Positions 22,831 through 32,236 are shown, counted from the stretch's first letter. The stretch is DNA of 64,000 nt from Companilactobacillus sp. (GCF_022484265.1 NZ_JAKVLR010000001.1:682001-746000), one strand, 5' to 3'. Notes: generated by a model from the letters alone, not told the origin. Program-made: numbers and translations.

Positions 22831-23477
22831 CACTTATACAAATGAAATGGTTCCTTTGTGAGTCCCATGTCGAGTGCTCGGTACATGTATCTGGCTGCTA
22901 TTGAGGAATAGTGGCCCCACTTCTTGCACTTCTTCTCGACTGCTTTCTTTTTATAATCGTCGGTTTTGTAGACCCAACTGTATCCTTGCAAAAAGGCGAT
23001 ATCCTCAAATGGCAATATATCTGGACGGTTCAATGAGAATATCAAATACATCTTGGCTGACCACATTCCGATGCCTTTCACTGAAGTCAAACTCCTGATG
23101 ACTGCGTCGTTGTCCATCGTTTGATAAGCTTCAAAATCCACATCGCCGTTGTTTACTGCAACCGTCAAATTTCTGATGTATTTTACTTTTGGATGAGAGA
23201 TGCCAATGCTTCTAATTTGTTCGTCAGTCAATTTATCGATGGCATCGACAGTTACCTCACCATCACAAAGTTTCGTCAAACGTGCAAACATGATGTCGGC
23301 CACCTTGTTCGATAGCATCTGCCCGATGATCTGACTAGTCAAAAAGGCATATCCATTTTCGACATTTCGATATTCGAGTGGTCCGATCATCTTAATGACT
23401 TTTGCTAGATGCTTATCTTTTTGACAAAGATATTGGATGGACTCAGAATTTTCATCGAGCCGATTAATTTTTTCCAT
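22830..23477 (-). CDS. DNA-3-methyladenine glycosylase II (AlkA-like, HhH-GPD)
   Basis: This base-excision repair enzyme removes alkylated bases. Its 215 residues contain the helix-hairpin-helix with SLTSVKGIGMWSAKMYLIFS (about 130-149) and the HhH-GPD catalytic region with LPFEDIAFLQGY, where the Asp is the expected active-site residue. The N-terminal half (FLTSQIIGQMLSNKVADIMF) fits the family. It is shorter than E. coli AlkA and lacks that protein's N-terminal beta domain, as in many Firmicutes. Ribosome site GGAGG, 8 bases before ATG. Foldback copy C abuts its 3' end. Confidence 0.88.
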   Translation of the reverse strand: MEKINRLDENSESIQYLCQKDKHLAKVIKMIGPLEYRNVENGYAFLTSQIIGQMLSNKVADIMFARLTKLCDGEVTVDAIDKLTDEQIRSIGISHPKVKYIRNLTVAVNNGDVDFEAYQTMDNDAVIRSLTSVKGIGMWSAKMYLIFSLNRPDILPFEDIAFLQGYSWVYKTDDYKKKAVEKKCKKWGHYSSIAARYMYRALDMGLTKEPFHLYK

Positions 23478-23560
23478 GTATATGCCTCCAATCTATACTG
23501 CGGTACACTTAGATTGTGATTAGAAATATTTTTTAATTTATGACACTGGGGGGATTACTC

Positions 23561-24514
23561 TTGAGCGACAAACTTTTGACGCCAAATACTTCCGCCTCAC
23601 GGTTACGTAGAAAAGGTATCATCCTTTCCTTGAGCAGTCAGATCCTTTGGGGAACTGCCGGAAATGTTGCACAATATTTATTCAATACTACCAACATGAC
23701 AGTTAATTGGATCATCAGCTTTAGATTATTGCTAGCTGGCATCATCTTATTAGGTTTTACTTGGATGACGCACGGGGCAAAATACGTCATGGCCGTCTGG
23801 CACGGATTTAAAAGTTCTGTTTCTTTGCTAGTTTTCAGCATCTTAGCGATGCTGGGAATTCAGCTAACTTATTTCATGACCATTAAATACAGTAATGCCG
23901 CCACCGCGACCGTTTTACAATTTACCTCGCCAGTTTTGATTATCGGATACGTCGCTTTAAAAAGACGAAAGTTACCAAATTTCATCGAAACCTGGACAGT
24001 ACTTTTTGCTGTTATCGGAACAGTTTTGTTGATCACACAAGGAAACTTAAGTGTCTTGAGCGTTCCGTTGCCAGCAGTGATTTGGGGATTATTATTGGCA
24101 GTTTCAGATTCTTTATATATCTTGATGCCGATCAAACTGCTTCACGACTATGGGACTTTGCCAATCGTTGCCTGGTCATTCTTGATTGGTGGAATCATCA
24201 TGAACTTCATCCAACCAATTTGGGTCGGCTTTCCACCAGTTAACTGGACCACCTTCTGGATCTTGTTCTTCATGGTCGTACCAGCAACTGTCTTCGCTTA
24301 TTTGATGGAATTACAAAGTATTCCACTGTTGCCCCCAGTAACAATTTCGTTACTACAAGCTGCCGAACCTATTTCAGCAACCTTGATTGCAGTATTATTT
24401 ATGGGCGTCAGCTTCAACTGGGTCGGAACTTTAGGTATCATCTTGGTAATTGCGACAGTCTTTATTGAGTCGATTCCCTATCACAAAAAACCAATTAAGC
24501 CTAAACATTCTTAA
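23561..24514 (+). CDS. EamA-family (DMT) transporter
   Basis: This membrane protein has ten helices in two EamA repeats (about residues 20-145 and 160-300 of the product). Motifs such as LWGTAGNVAQYLF and, in repeat two, PISATLIAVLFMGVSFNWVG fit drug/metabolite exporters; the substrate is unknown. I prefer the TTG at 23561-23563, because GGGGGGAT lies 5 bases before it. The ATG at 23540 lies upstream of that site and has none of its own. It is divergent from the glycosylase and convergent with the GntR gene. Confidence 0.85.
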   Translation: MSDKLLTPNTSASRLRRKGIILSLSSQILWGTAGNVAQYLFNTTNMTVNWIISFRLLLAGIILLGFTWMTHGAKYVMAVWHGFKSSVSLLVFSILAMLGIQLTYFMTIKYSNAATATVLQFTSPVLIIGYVALKRRKLPNFIETWTVLFAVIGTVLLITQGNLSVLSVPLPAVIWGLLLAVSDSLYILMPIKLLHDYGTLPIVAWSFLIGGIIMNFIQPIWVGFPPVNWTTFWILFFMVVPATVFAYLMELQSIPLLPPVTISLLQAAEPISATLIAVLFMGVSFNWVGTLGIILVIATVFIESIPYHKKPIKPKHS

Positions 24515-24534
24515 TTAACGTATATTGTATACAC

Positions 24535-24550
24535 TATATCAAAAACTTAC
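24535..24550. promoter_or_regulatory. Candidate GntR operator, copy 1
   Basis: TTGTATACACTATATC differs by one base from the sequence upstream of the GntR gene at 25329-25344. It contains the TGTATACA core common to GntR/FadR-type sites. It lies between the convergent transporter and regulator genes. Confidence 0.35.
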
Positions 24551-24554
24551 AATT

Positions 24555-24622
24555 AAAAAAATCGAGATCAACCGTTAAACCTAGCAACTACTAGGATATA
24601 ACGTGTTTGATCTCGATTTTTT
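24555..24622. terminator. Bidirectional terminator between EamA and GntR genes
   Basis: Arms AAATCGAGATCAA (24559-24571) / TTGATCTCGATTT (24607-24619), flanked by A and T runs, with a 35-base loop that itself holds CCTAG-CAACTA-CTAGG. Confidence 0.75.
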
Positions 24623-25304
24623 ATTCATCGCTTTCAACTTCAAAACTTTGTAAAGTCTTCATAGTCGTCAGCCAATCTTTGGTCATGGCCGCACTAGCCT
24701 TAGGTGAATTGTGTTCTGCTAAAGCTCTAAGTAATGCATCATGGTGACTAGTGATCGGTTGCTGTTTGGAATCTTTGGCTAATGAGTTAAAGAAATACAT
24801 TTCGTATCTAATAATATGGCCGTAGAGCAACTCTGAAAATTGCTTTTCGTATGAATTGTTAGCAATTTCTAATATTTTCTCATGGAAATTTCTGTCGGCC
24901 TTTAAAGCGGCAGCTTGCTTTTGAGAATTCAAAGCAACTCGATATTTCTTTTCAAGCATTGCTAACTTCTTGAAATCATCTTCTGTAACTCGACTAGCTG
25001 CCTGATTTGCGGCTAAGCCTTCGATAACTGCCATTGGTTCATACAGGCGTGAAATATCTTCACTTTCTAATGGTGCCACTTTGGTGATCTTCCCCGCTGC
25101 CATGATCACAAAACCATCTTCGTTTAATTTCAACAACGCTTCACGGATGGGCGTACGACTGACGGAGATTGCTGAAGCTAGATCAACTTCAGCTAATTTC
25201 TCATTTGGCGTCAAAGTCCCATCAATGATCCACTCTTTGATTTGGTGATAAGCCCGGTCCTTGGCTGTTTGCTTTTCAAACGGTTTTGATACTGGTATCG
25301 GCAT
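24621..25304 (-). CDS. GntR-family transcription regulator, FCD (FadR/VanR) type
   Basis: This 227-residue repressor-type regulator has an N-terminal winged helix (about 10-75) with the recognition helix AISVSRTPIREALLKLNEDG and a C-terminal FCD ligand domain (about 90-220) of helices that carry Asp and His residues for metal-assisted ligand binding (RNFHEKILEIANN, SHHDALLRALAEH). The ligand is unknown. A TTGTATACAGTATATC site 25 bases upstream of its start suggests autoregulation; the near-identical site beyond its 3' end hints at a role in control of the neighbouring transporter. Confidence 0.88.
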   Translation of the reverse strand: MPIPVSKPFEKQTAKDRAYHQIKEWIIDGTLTPNEKLAEVDLASAISVSRTPIREALLKLNEDGFVIMAAGKITKVAPLESEDISRLYEPMAVIEGLAANQAASRVTEDDFKKLAMLEKKYRVALNSQKQAAALKADRNFHEKILEIANNSYEKQFSELLYGHIIRYEMYFFNSLAKDSKQQPITSHHDALLRALAEHNSPKASAAMTKDWLTTMKTLQSFEVESDE

Positions 25305-25328
25305 ACTTAACTAACTCCCCTTTGTTTG

Positions 25329-25344
25329 TTGTATACAGTATATC
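25329..25344. promoter_or_regulatory. Candidate GntR operator, copy 2 (autoregulatory)
   Basis: TTGTATACAGTATATC, 25 bases upstream of the GntR start codon, with the palindromic core TGTATACA. Confidence 0.45.
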
Positions 25345-25365
25345 ATTAGATATAGAGTTAGAAAA

Positions 25366-25397
25366 CAAAAAAAAGGACTTCCTAATCGGAAGTCCTA
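25366..25397 (-). terminator. Terminator of the LysM protein gene
   Basis: Perfect 9-bp stem AGGACTTCC / GGAAGTCCT with loop GATTA and a long T run on the minus strand. Confidence 0.92.
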
Positions 25398-25429
25398 GTT
25401 GATAAGACGTAAGTGTTGAGTGATGTTAA

Positions 25430-26116
25430 TTATCCAACAACTGTAACAGTTGCAGATGTAACACCGTATGAAGGAATACTTGCATTAGGCATAGCAACGT
25501 CTAATTGGTAAGGGTTGCTATATGCAAATGTACCTGTATCGTTAACTGTTCTGTACATTGTTGTACCATCAGCTAATGTGATCATCAATCTTGTACCCTT
25601 AGGGAAGATTGAAAGGTTGGCAGCAACACCACCATAACCCATGTTTGAACCTAATACGGCTGGATCATAGAAACTGATCTTGAATTGACCAGCTGATTGG
25701 CCAGCACTTTGTGTTGTAGCTTGTTGTGTTTGTGCAGGTTGAGCTGCAGCTTGTGTTTGTTCTTGTTGTACAGGTGCTTGTTCTTGTACTGGAGCTTGTA
25801 CTTGTTCTTCTTGAACAGGTGCTTGTTCTTGTGTTTGTGTTTGTTCTACATTTTGTTGTACTGCAGTTGATGTTGGTAAAGTAATGATTTCACCTGGGAA
25901 GATAAGATCAAATCCACCAATTTCGCGACCGTTAGCTTGTTCCAATTCAGGAATTGAAACACCGTTAGCAGCAGCGATACTCTTGTATGTGTCACCTGCA
26001 ACAACAGATACGTGATTGCTGTCTACTGTTGTAGCAGCTTGAGAAGTACTTGTTTTGATACCAAAGGCTGTTAAAGCCAATGCACTTACGAATGCAAATG
26101 ATAATACTTTTTTCAT
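25430..26116 (-). CDS. LysM protein with RlpA/3D-like beta-barrel domain
   Basis: This 228-residue secreted wall-binding protein has a signal peptide (about 1-27, SQAA) and one LysM domain (about 35-80, SVVAGDTYKSIAAANGVSIP ... GEIITLP). A Gln/Glu/Pro/Ala linker of near-repeated units follows (QAPVQEEQ, QAPVQEQ, QAPVQQEQ). The C-terminal domain of about 80 residues (ISFYDPAVLGSNMGYGG, FPKGTRLMITLADG, TVNDTGTFAY) resembles the double-psi barrel of RlpA and 3D domains, with the Asp of NDTG in the place of the lytic residue. Role probably in wall remodelling or aggregation. Monocistronic. Confidence 0.8.
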   Translation of the reverse strand: MKKVLSFAFVSALALTAFGIKTSTSQAATTVDSNHVSVVAGDTYKSIAAANGVSIPELEQANGREIGGFDLIFPGEIITLPTSTAVQQNVEQTQTQEQAPVQEEQVQAPVQEQAPVQQEQTQAAAQPAQTQQATTQSAGQSAGQFKISFYDPAVLGSNMGYGGVAANLSIFPKGTRLMITLADGTTMYRTVNDTGTFAYSNPYQLDVAMPNASIPSYGVTSATVTVVG

Positions 26117-26419
26117 AAAATAAAAACATCCTAACTTTTTTTTGCTTAGCTCTTTACGCTATGTGAGATACTATAGCAGGTTAATGTTACATAACGAGTG
26201 TAGAAAAATTACATTTTCATCCTTTTATGTAACCTTAGTAACATGGCTGTAATTTAAATTTTAGGAATGCCTTCATGTCGGCTTTAACAAGCAATCGCCA
26301 TTTTATAAGCTTAATGTATATACAAATAAAAAAGCCCTCATAAGGGCTTTATATTAATAAACTAATGATTTTGCGTCAAAATTGACGCATTTTCAAAGCT
26401 TTTGAATCTCAGAGATACG
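26117..26419 (-). other. Upstream region of the LysM gene
   Basis: About 300 bases without a gene. It holds the LysM gene's AGGATG ribosome region and probable promoter on its left, the terminator of the next gene at 26326-26351, and a palindrome TGCGTCAA-AA-TTGACGCA at 26372-26389. Confidence 0.4.
26326..26351 (-). terminator. Terminator of the unknown gene at 26.4 kb
   Basis: Perfect 8-bp stem AAAGCCCT / AGGGCTTT with four-base loop and a T run on the minus strand. Confidence 0.85.
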
Positions 26420-27148
26420 CTATTTTGGATAAAATTTAGATAATTCATTTGCCATATGGATCAATTCTAACGAATGGTCGATCTGAATATTTCTAAATTT
26501 GAATGTACCAGCATTTAGTTTTAACAATTCCATAATGTCTTGGAAAGCTTTTGAAATTTGATAATAGTAATTGTTTCCGATTGGTTGAAACAAAATTCTG
26601 ACAGGATTTTTCTTCCATAGTGGTGGCTCAGTTGGTTGTTCCAATAATTTGGCTACGAATTTATCGTCTTCATCATTCCAACTGGCAATACCGTAATCTG
26701 CTGGGTTTATTTTGCCACCGTAACCTGCACCATATGCTGCAGCAATTCCTAGTACCCAAGTCATTTTTTCAGGGACCATCATCTTTTTCGTCAACGCAGC
26801 AGATAAATAAAGCGCACCTACATAGGGTGAGTTTTTCGGGTCGCCCTTTTTATCCAGATCATCCATGATCGTAAATGCATTATCAAGATACATATTGTGA
26901 TCAGATTTGGTGTCTACTAATTGATCAAGCGTTTGTTGTTCGTAAGTCTCGATCATTCCGTGTTCGATCCATTCGCTGGTCTCTTCGTCTTCTTTGCCCG
27001 TCATGCTTAAAAGCAATGCATCTTTGTCTTTTTTGATCAAATCTAGTACCTTATCCGAGTCGCTCGTCCAAGGAATCGCTAATTCGTCTTTTTTCATTAC
27101 TGAATAGTACGTTGTCTCATCCATTATCATCACTTCAACTATCAACAT
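26420..27148 (-). CDS. Soluble protein of unknown function
   Basis: This acidic cytosolic protein has up to 242 residues, without signal peptide or membrane helix. Two recognisable features are a short Gly/Ala stretch (GIAAAYGAGYGGKINPADYG) and a C-terminal helical part (QISKAFQDIMELLKLNAGTF). I cannot assign a family. Three in-frame ATGs compete; MDETTYYS at 27124 or the one six bases before it is likeliest, because GAAGTGAT precedes them, while 27148 has no site. A TATATTGTATA sequence similar to the GntR sites lies just upstream (27155-27170). Confidence 0.6.
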   Translation of the reverse strand: MLIVEVMIMDETTYYSVMKKDELAIPWTSDSDKVLDLIKKDKDALLLSMTGKEDEETSEWIEHGMIETYEQQTLDQLVDTKSDHNMYLDNAFTIMDDLDKKGDPKNSPYVGALYLSAALTKKMMVPEKMTWVLGIAAAYGAGYGGKINPADYGIASWNDEDDKFVAKLLEQPTEPPLWKKNPVRILFQPIGNNYYYQISKAFQDIMELLKLNAGTFKFRNIQIDHSLELIHMANELSKFYPK

Positions 27149-27246
27149 TTATTCTATATATACAATATAGACCTTACACCAGACTTTAAGGCAAGTTTTT
27201 TTTGATAATTTGAATCAGTTTATCGGTGATGAATTCTTAATAGGAA

Positions 27247-27285
27247 GAAAAAATGATCAACCAAATTTCGGTTGATCATTTTTTG
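27247..27285 (-). terminator. Terminator of the PTS gene
   Basis: Perfect 11-bp stem AATGATCAACC (27252-27262) / GGTTGATCATT (27270-27280), T run on the minus strand. Confidence 0.9.
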
Positions 27286-27292
27286 TTTAAAA

Positions 27293-29275
27293 TTATTTGT
27301 TAACTGCTGGTTCACGACTACCTAATCTAACTTTTTCAACTGTATGAACTTTTTCATCAAGATCTGATTCTTTAAATCCGAAGAAGTAAGTACATGTAAA
27401 TCCAACTATTAGAGCGGCAGCTGAAGCAATCAGGTAACCTGTAAAGCTTGCATCAATTCCCTTAGGATTGATGAATGATGCAAATCCAATCAATGATCCG
27501 GCAAAGCCCCACATATCGACGTGTAGCAATCCGGTTAAGAATCCACCGACTGCACCACCAATATTAGCTGTCCAGAAGATTCGACCGTATTTCAAGTTAA
27601 TACCATACATAGCAGGTTCTGTAATACCAGCAAAGGCTGATAGTGTTGCAGCACCGGCAATTTGTTTGATAGCAATGTTCTTCTTAGTCTTGAGAAAAAC
27701 TGCAAGTACTGCGGCACCTTGAGCAACCATGGTTGCTGAGACGATAGCGTTCAAAGCACTGTGTCCAGTAGTTGCGATTTGACTGGCAACAACCGGGATA
27801 ACTGCCCAGTGAAGTCCGAAGATTACTAAGCATTGGTAGAAACCACCGATGATGAGTCCTGAAAGTGCGGGACTGAATTTGAGCAATGAAACGATTCCAC
27901 CGGCTAATAATGAACTTAAGAATGTAATAACTGGTCCAACAATTACTAAGATCAAAGCACTAACTACGAATACTTCAACCAATGGAGCCACGATCATTCT
28001 GATCGAAGCATTGATATGTTTTTTCAACCAAGGTTCAACGATTGAAGCTAGCCAAGCTGCTGCAATCATTGGGAAGATCGAATAAGTATAGTTAGCTACG
28101 TGAATCGGAATGCCGAAGAAATCGGCATTGATGGTCATTTGACTGCTGGCAGTCTTAGTTGCTAACTGTACCAAAGTTGGATATGCCAGCACACCACCAA
28201 TTACTGCGACGATGATCTGATTTGCTCCCAATCTCTTGGCAGCTGTAAATCCAACTAATAATGGTAGGAAGTAGAATACTGCATCTCCCATAGCGTTAAT
28301 GATCATGTACGTGTTACTAGTTGCACTGATCCAATGGAACGATACGCATAGAGATAACAGACCTTTTAAAATACCTGATGCAGCTAATAGTCCGATAATT
28401 GGCATCATACTTGCGGTGATAACACCAATCAAGGAACTGAAGTAAAACTTAGTTTTTGGCCAAACGCCCTTAGGTGCATGACGTTTTTCCTCAGCTGGTT
28501 TGGCACCTTCGCCACCAAATCCAGGTCCTAAAACGTTAACTACGGCATCGAAAGCTTCTTCAACTTTCGGTCCAATAACGACTTGGTACTGTCCACCTGC
28601 TCGAGCGACATCAAGAACTCCATTTAAATTCTTGATCACGTCGTCATTCGCCTTTTTATCATCCTTTAGATAAAAACGAACCCGGGTGATACAGTGGATC
28701 ACGCTGTCGACATTTTCAGCACCACCGATATTTTTGACAATATCTTTGGCTAACTGGTCGAAGTCGACTTTGCCACCCTTAGATTTAACGGGTGCAGCTT
28801 CTTCGCCTTCTGCCAATAATGAAACAGTGGCTGCAGCTTCACCAACTTTTAAGTTGCCAATATTTGGCATGACTTCTTTGACCATTTTTGCGGTATTGGT
28901 GATTGCCACAATAATATCGGTCGATTTACCGGCTTTCTTGATTGCATAAATATCCATGGTTGCAATCTTTTCACCTGCAGTGATGACATCGCCTTCAGAT
29001 ACAAATACCTCAAATGGCTTACCATCCAGTTCAACGGTATCGACACCCATGTGGATCAACACTTCTAATCCATCATCAGCGGCAATTCCAATGGCATGTT
29101 TGGTTGGTGCTACCAACATGATTTTTCCAGAAAGCGGAGCTTCAATTTCTGTATCTGTTGGACGAACCCCAAACCCATCACCCATTGCTTTTTCGGAAAA
29201 CATCGGGTCATTTACTTCCGTGATATCGATCACTTGTCCAGTAGCGGGTGAAAGTAAAGTTTCTTCATTTTTCAT
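27293..29275 (-). CDS. PTS permease EIIABC, glucose superfamily (probably trehalose or a beta-glucoside)
   Basis: This 660-residue single-chain sugar permease takes up and phosphorylates a sugar. Domain order is A-B-C. EIIA (about 1-155) has the phospho-His in LEVLIHMGVDTVELDG. EIIB (about 170-255) has the phospho-Cys in VIHCITRVRFYLKDD. EIIC (about 275-635) has about ten helices and the GITEPAMYGINL loop. The IIC sequence is of the beta-glucoside/trehalose/sucrose branch. The divergent GH65 enzyme suggests a phosphorylated alpha-disaccharide such as trehalose 6-phosphate, but the sugar is inferred. A cre-like site lies just upstream. Confidence 0.88.
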   Translation of the reverse strand: MKNEETLLSPATGQVIDITEVNDPMFSEKAMGDGFGVRPTDTEIEAPLSGKIMLVAPTKHAIGIAADDGLEVLIHMGVDTVELDGKPFEVFVSEGDVITAGEKIATMDIYAIKKAGKSTDIIVAITNTAKMVKEVMPNIGNLKVGEAAATVSLLAEGEEAAPVKSKGGKVDFDQLAKDIVKNIGGAENVDSVIHCITRVRFYLKDDKKANDDVIKNLNGVLDVARAGGQYQVVIGPKVEEAFDAVVNVLGPGFGGEGAKPAEEKRHAPKGVWPKTKFYFSSLIGVITASMMPIIGLLAASGILKGLLSLCVSFHWISATSNTYMIINAMGDAVFYFLPLLVGFTAAKRLGANQIIVAVIGGVLAYPTLVQLATKTASSQMTINADFFGIPIHVANYTYSIFPMIAAAWLASIVEPWLKKHINASIRMIVAPLVEVFVVSALILVIVGPVITFLSSLLAGGIVSLLKFSPALSGLIIGGFYQCLVIFGLHWAVIPVVASQIATTGHSALNAIVSATMVAQGAAVLAVFLKTKKNIAIKQIAGAATLSAFAGITEPAMYGINLKYGRIFWTANIGGAVGGFLTGLLHVDMWGFAGSLIGFASFINPKGIDASFTGYLIASAAALIVGFTCTYFFGFKESDLDEKVHTVEKVRLGSREPAVNK

Positions 29276-29311
29276 TATCGCACCCCCAAATTCATATGTA
29301 TTATTGGTTTA

Positions 29312-29327
29312 AGTATATCGCTTACAT
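29312..29327 (-). promoter_or_regulatory. cre-like site before the PTS gene
   Basis: ATGTAAGCGATATACT on the minus strand matches the cre consensus WTGNAANCGNWNNCWW in 14 of 16 positions and lies about 40 bases upstream of the PTS start. CcpA control of a sugar permease is expected, but the match is imperfect. Confidence 0.3.
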
Positions 29328-29513
29328 TGTCAATTTTATAACAAATATATAGATTATTTTGTCATTATTAAAAAGATATTTCTGTCTAAATTAGTCAAAT
29401 TATTAGCCTACTTTCGTTTTATATTTTAAATAGGAATATTTGTGCCGAAAAAACACTAATCAAATTGATAATTTTTTTCTCGACACCTAAACTGATAGTG
29501 GGAGGTAAATAAT

Positions 29514-32225
29514 ATGAAACCGCTTTATTTAACCGTTACAGACAAACACATCCGATATTCCTACGAGGAATCGGATGACAAGATCACTGTTAATAAGGTA
29601 TATACTATTAATTCTGCCAAATCATTGGGACAAAACTTAGATAACTTCAAAACTAAGATTCCAAATGATTTTGACGTCGTGGTAATTTTGAATCCGATCG
29701 ACGTTGAATTACGAGACACCATCGTCAGTTGTGGCAACTTACCGATCGACATGGGATTAACTATGGAGAACTTGCTTCACATCCCGACCGTTGGTGTTCA
29801 CGACGTGGCTCGTTTAGGCTTGAAACAAGCTGTATCGACCGAAATAGAACATGCCGGGTGGCACTTGGAATACTATGGTTCCTACTCTGGCAAACGTCAG
29901 TATGGACAAGAATCCATGCAGACTATTGGTAATGGATATTTTGGGCTGCGTGGATCATACGTCGAAGCAAAAGCCAGCGACGACTATTACCCTGGTACTT
30001 ATGTAGCCGGCGTCTTCGACCAACTAACGACCAACATCAATAATCGAGACATCGTAAACGAAGACTTAGTCAATTTGCCAAATGCTCAATACATGACTTT
30101 TAGCATTGACGATGGCGACCCATTCGAATTATCGCCAGACGTGATCGAAAACGTCTATCGTTCGCTTGATATGAGAACCGGTGTCTTCACCATCACGATG
30201 ATCGTATCCTTGCCAAATGGTAAGAAAATCAAGGTCATCACGAAAAAAGTCGCCGATATGAAAAATTTCCATAACTACTCGCTTCAATATACCGTGCAAC
30301 CTTTAAACTTCTCTGGCGAAATGAAGATTTTTTCAGAGATCGATGGCTCCGTTACTAACTCAAACGTTGAAAGATATCGTGACTTTGACGGAAAACACTT
30401 GGTAGTCGATAAGACTCAAGTTGATGAAGACCGGGCCCTACTCTTGGCTCATACAAAAAACTCTAACGTCAATATCGCTGTCGGGACGAGAATTCAATCA
30501 CCAAATATCGACGATGCTGTCTTAAACTCCAATCGTTTCCAGGAGCGGATCAGTCAATCGTTATCGTTTCACGTTGTCGAAGGTAGATCCTACACCGTTG
30601 AAAAAACTGTCAGCATCTACACTTCCTTAGAAACTGACTCTTCATTAGAGTTTGCGGTCAACGACCACGCTTATCACAAGAACTTCGCTGATGCGGTTGC
30701 TAACTCAATGCGTAGCTGGCAAAAAATTTGGGCCAATGAAGACATTGAATTGACCGGTGACGTGACTGCTCAAAAGTTGCTGAGATTAAATGAATTCCAT
30801 GCAACAGTTTCTGCTCAAGATCACGTTAATGAAAACTTGGATGCATCTGTTGGTGCCCGTGGCCTTCACGGTGAAGCTTACCGTGGACATATTTTCTGGG
30901 ACGAATTATTCGTTCTTCCTTATTACACGATGCACTATCCTAATTTGACCAAAGCATTATTGATGTACCGTTATAATCGTTTACCAGCTGCAAAGCGATA
31001 CGCCGAAGAAAATGGCTATAAAGGTGCAATGTATCCTTGGCAAAGTGGTATGTACGGTGATGAGCAATCGCAATCAATGCATCTGAACCCAATCACTAAT
31101 TCCTGGGATCCTGATAACTCCAGAAAGCAACGCCACGTATCATTGGCTATTGCCTACAACATTTGGAATTACTACAACATGACTTTAGATGATGACTTCA
31201 TCAAAAATTATGGCCTAGAAATGATGCTGAACATTGCTAAGCTTTGGATCAGCATGGCTGAATACGATCCAGAGACAAAGACATATTCAATTTCTAACGT
31301 CATGGGTCCTGATGAATTCCACGAAGGCTATCCAAATGCTAAGGAATCAGGCTTAAAAAATAACGCCTATACAAATATCATGACTAGTTGGCTTTTTGAC
31401 AAGATCAATTACTTGTTGAAGAAAGAACCAAAAGATGTCGTTGACGAAAATCTCAAACGGGCCGACTTTACCGATGACGACTTGCACGCCATCGATATTA
31501 TTGGACATGATCTAAAGCTTGAATTTAATGATCAAAACATTTTGGGACAATTTGAGGGCTACTTCAAACTCAAAGATATCGACTTTGATTACTACAGACG
31601 TCAGTATGGCGATATTTCCAGAATGGACCGGATCCTCAAGTCTGAAGGAGATTCACCTGATCAGTATCAACTTGCTAAACAAGCTGATGCACTGATGGGA
31701 CTTTACAATTTACGTGAAGAGACCTTCTTGGATATTATGAAGGAGATGGGATATCCTATCTCAGATCCAAATAAATTTATCAAAGATAATGTTAACTATT
31801 ATTTGCAAAGAACCACTCATGGTTCAACCTTGTCGAGAATCGTGTACTCAATGCTTGCTCTCAAAGTAAACGATAAGAAATTATCGTGGGAATTGTTCTA
31901 TCAGGCATTGACCAGTGACTACTACGACATTCAAGGTGGTACTACCGCTGAAGGTATTCATTTAGGCGTTATGGGTGCAACTTTAAATGTTGTTACATCA
32001 TACTTTGCCGGCGTTGACTTCAGAGGAGAAGAATTAACTGTTGATCCTAACTTCCCTGAATCATGGAACGCTTTGAGATTTAACTTATTCTTTAGAGGCA
32101 TCCACTATTACTTCACCGTCACTAAAGATACCGTCATCGTTGAAGCCGACCAAGATACGCATGTTCAATTCAAAGGTGAACAAGTACCACTAAATGCAAA
32201 TGAATCAAAAACAATTAACTATTAA
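29514..32225 (+). CDS. Glycoside hydrolase family 65 protein (disaccharide phosphorylase type)
   Basis: This 903-residue cytosolic enzyme shows all GH65 parts after residue 115: N-terminal beta domain (GWHLEYYGSYSGKRQYGQES, IGNGYFGLRG), the (alpha/alpha)6 barrel with GRGLHGEAYRGHIFWDE-type stretch, and the general-acid Glu in VMGPDEFHEGY. Near the end is THGSTLSRIVYSMLAL, the phosphate-site motif of phosphorylases. The first 115 residues (MKPLYLTVTDKHIRYSYEES ...) are an extension that I do not recognise and that most GH65 enzymes of about 750-780 residues lack. Being divergent from a PTS gene, it probably splits the imported phosphorylated disaccharide with phosphate. GGGAGG ribosome site. 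Confidence 0.85.
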   Translation: MKPLYLTVTDKHIRYSYEESDDKITVNKVYTINSAKSLGQNLDNFKTKIPNDFDVVVILNPIDVELRDTIVSCGNLPIDMGLTMENLLHIPTVGVHDVARLGLKQAVSTEIEHAGWHLEYYGSYSGKRQYGQESMQTIGNGYFGLRGSYVEAKASDDYYPGTYVAGVFDQLTTNINNRDIVNEDLVNLPNAQYMTFSIDDGDPFELSPDVIENVYRSLDMRTGVFTITMIVSLPNGKKIKVITKKVADMKNFHNYSLQYTVQPLNFSGEMKIFSEIDGSVTNSNVERYRDFDGKHLVVDKTQVDEDRALLLAHTKNSNVNIAVGTRIQSPNIDDAVLNSNRFQERISQSLSFHVVEGRSYTVEKTVSIYTSLETDSSLEFAVNDHAYHKNFADAVANSMRSWQKIWANEDIELTGDVTAQKLLRLNEFHATVSAQDHVNENLDASVGARGLHGEAYRGHIFWDELFVLPYYTMHYPNLTKALLMYRYNRLPAAKRYAEENGYKGAMYPWQSGMYGDEQSQSMHLNPITNSWDPDNSRKQRHVSLAIAYNIWNYYNMTLDDDFIKNYGLEMMLNIAKLWISMAEYDPETKTYSISNVMGPDEFHEGYPNAKESGLKNNAYTNIMTSWLFDKINYLLKKEPKDVVDENLKRADFTDDDLHAIDIIGHDLKLEFNDQNILGQFEGYFKLKDIDFDYYRRQYGDISRMDRILKSEGDSPDQYQLAKQADALMGLYNLREETFLDIMKEMGYPISDPNKFIKDNVNYYLQRTTHGSTLSRIVYSMLALKVNDKKLSWELFYQALTSDYYDIQGGTTAEGIHLGVMGATLNVVTSYFAGVDFRGEELTVDPNFPESWNALRFNLFFRGIHYYFTVTKDTVIVEADQDTHVQFKGEQVPLNANESKTINY

Positions 32226-32236
32226 TTCGTAAAATT

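Noticed and set aside
25680..25860. Possible tandem repeat array or CRISPR-like pattern
   Set aside because: It is the coding sequence of the Gln/Glu/Pro linker in the LysM protein, in frame, without spacers.
27155..27170. Third GntR operator before the unknown gene
   Set aside because: Only the TATATTGTATA part agrees and the AT-rich context makes it likely by chance; mentioned but not called as a site.
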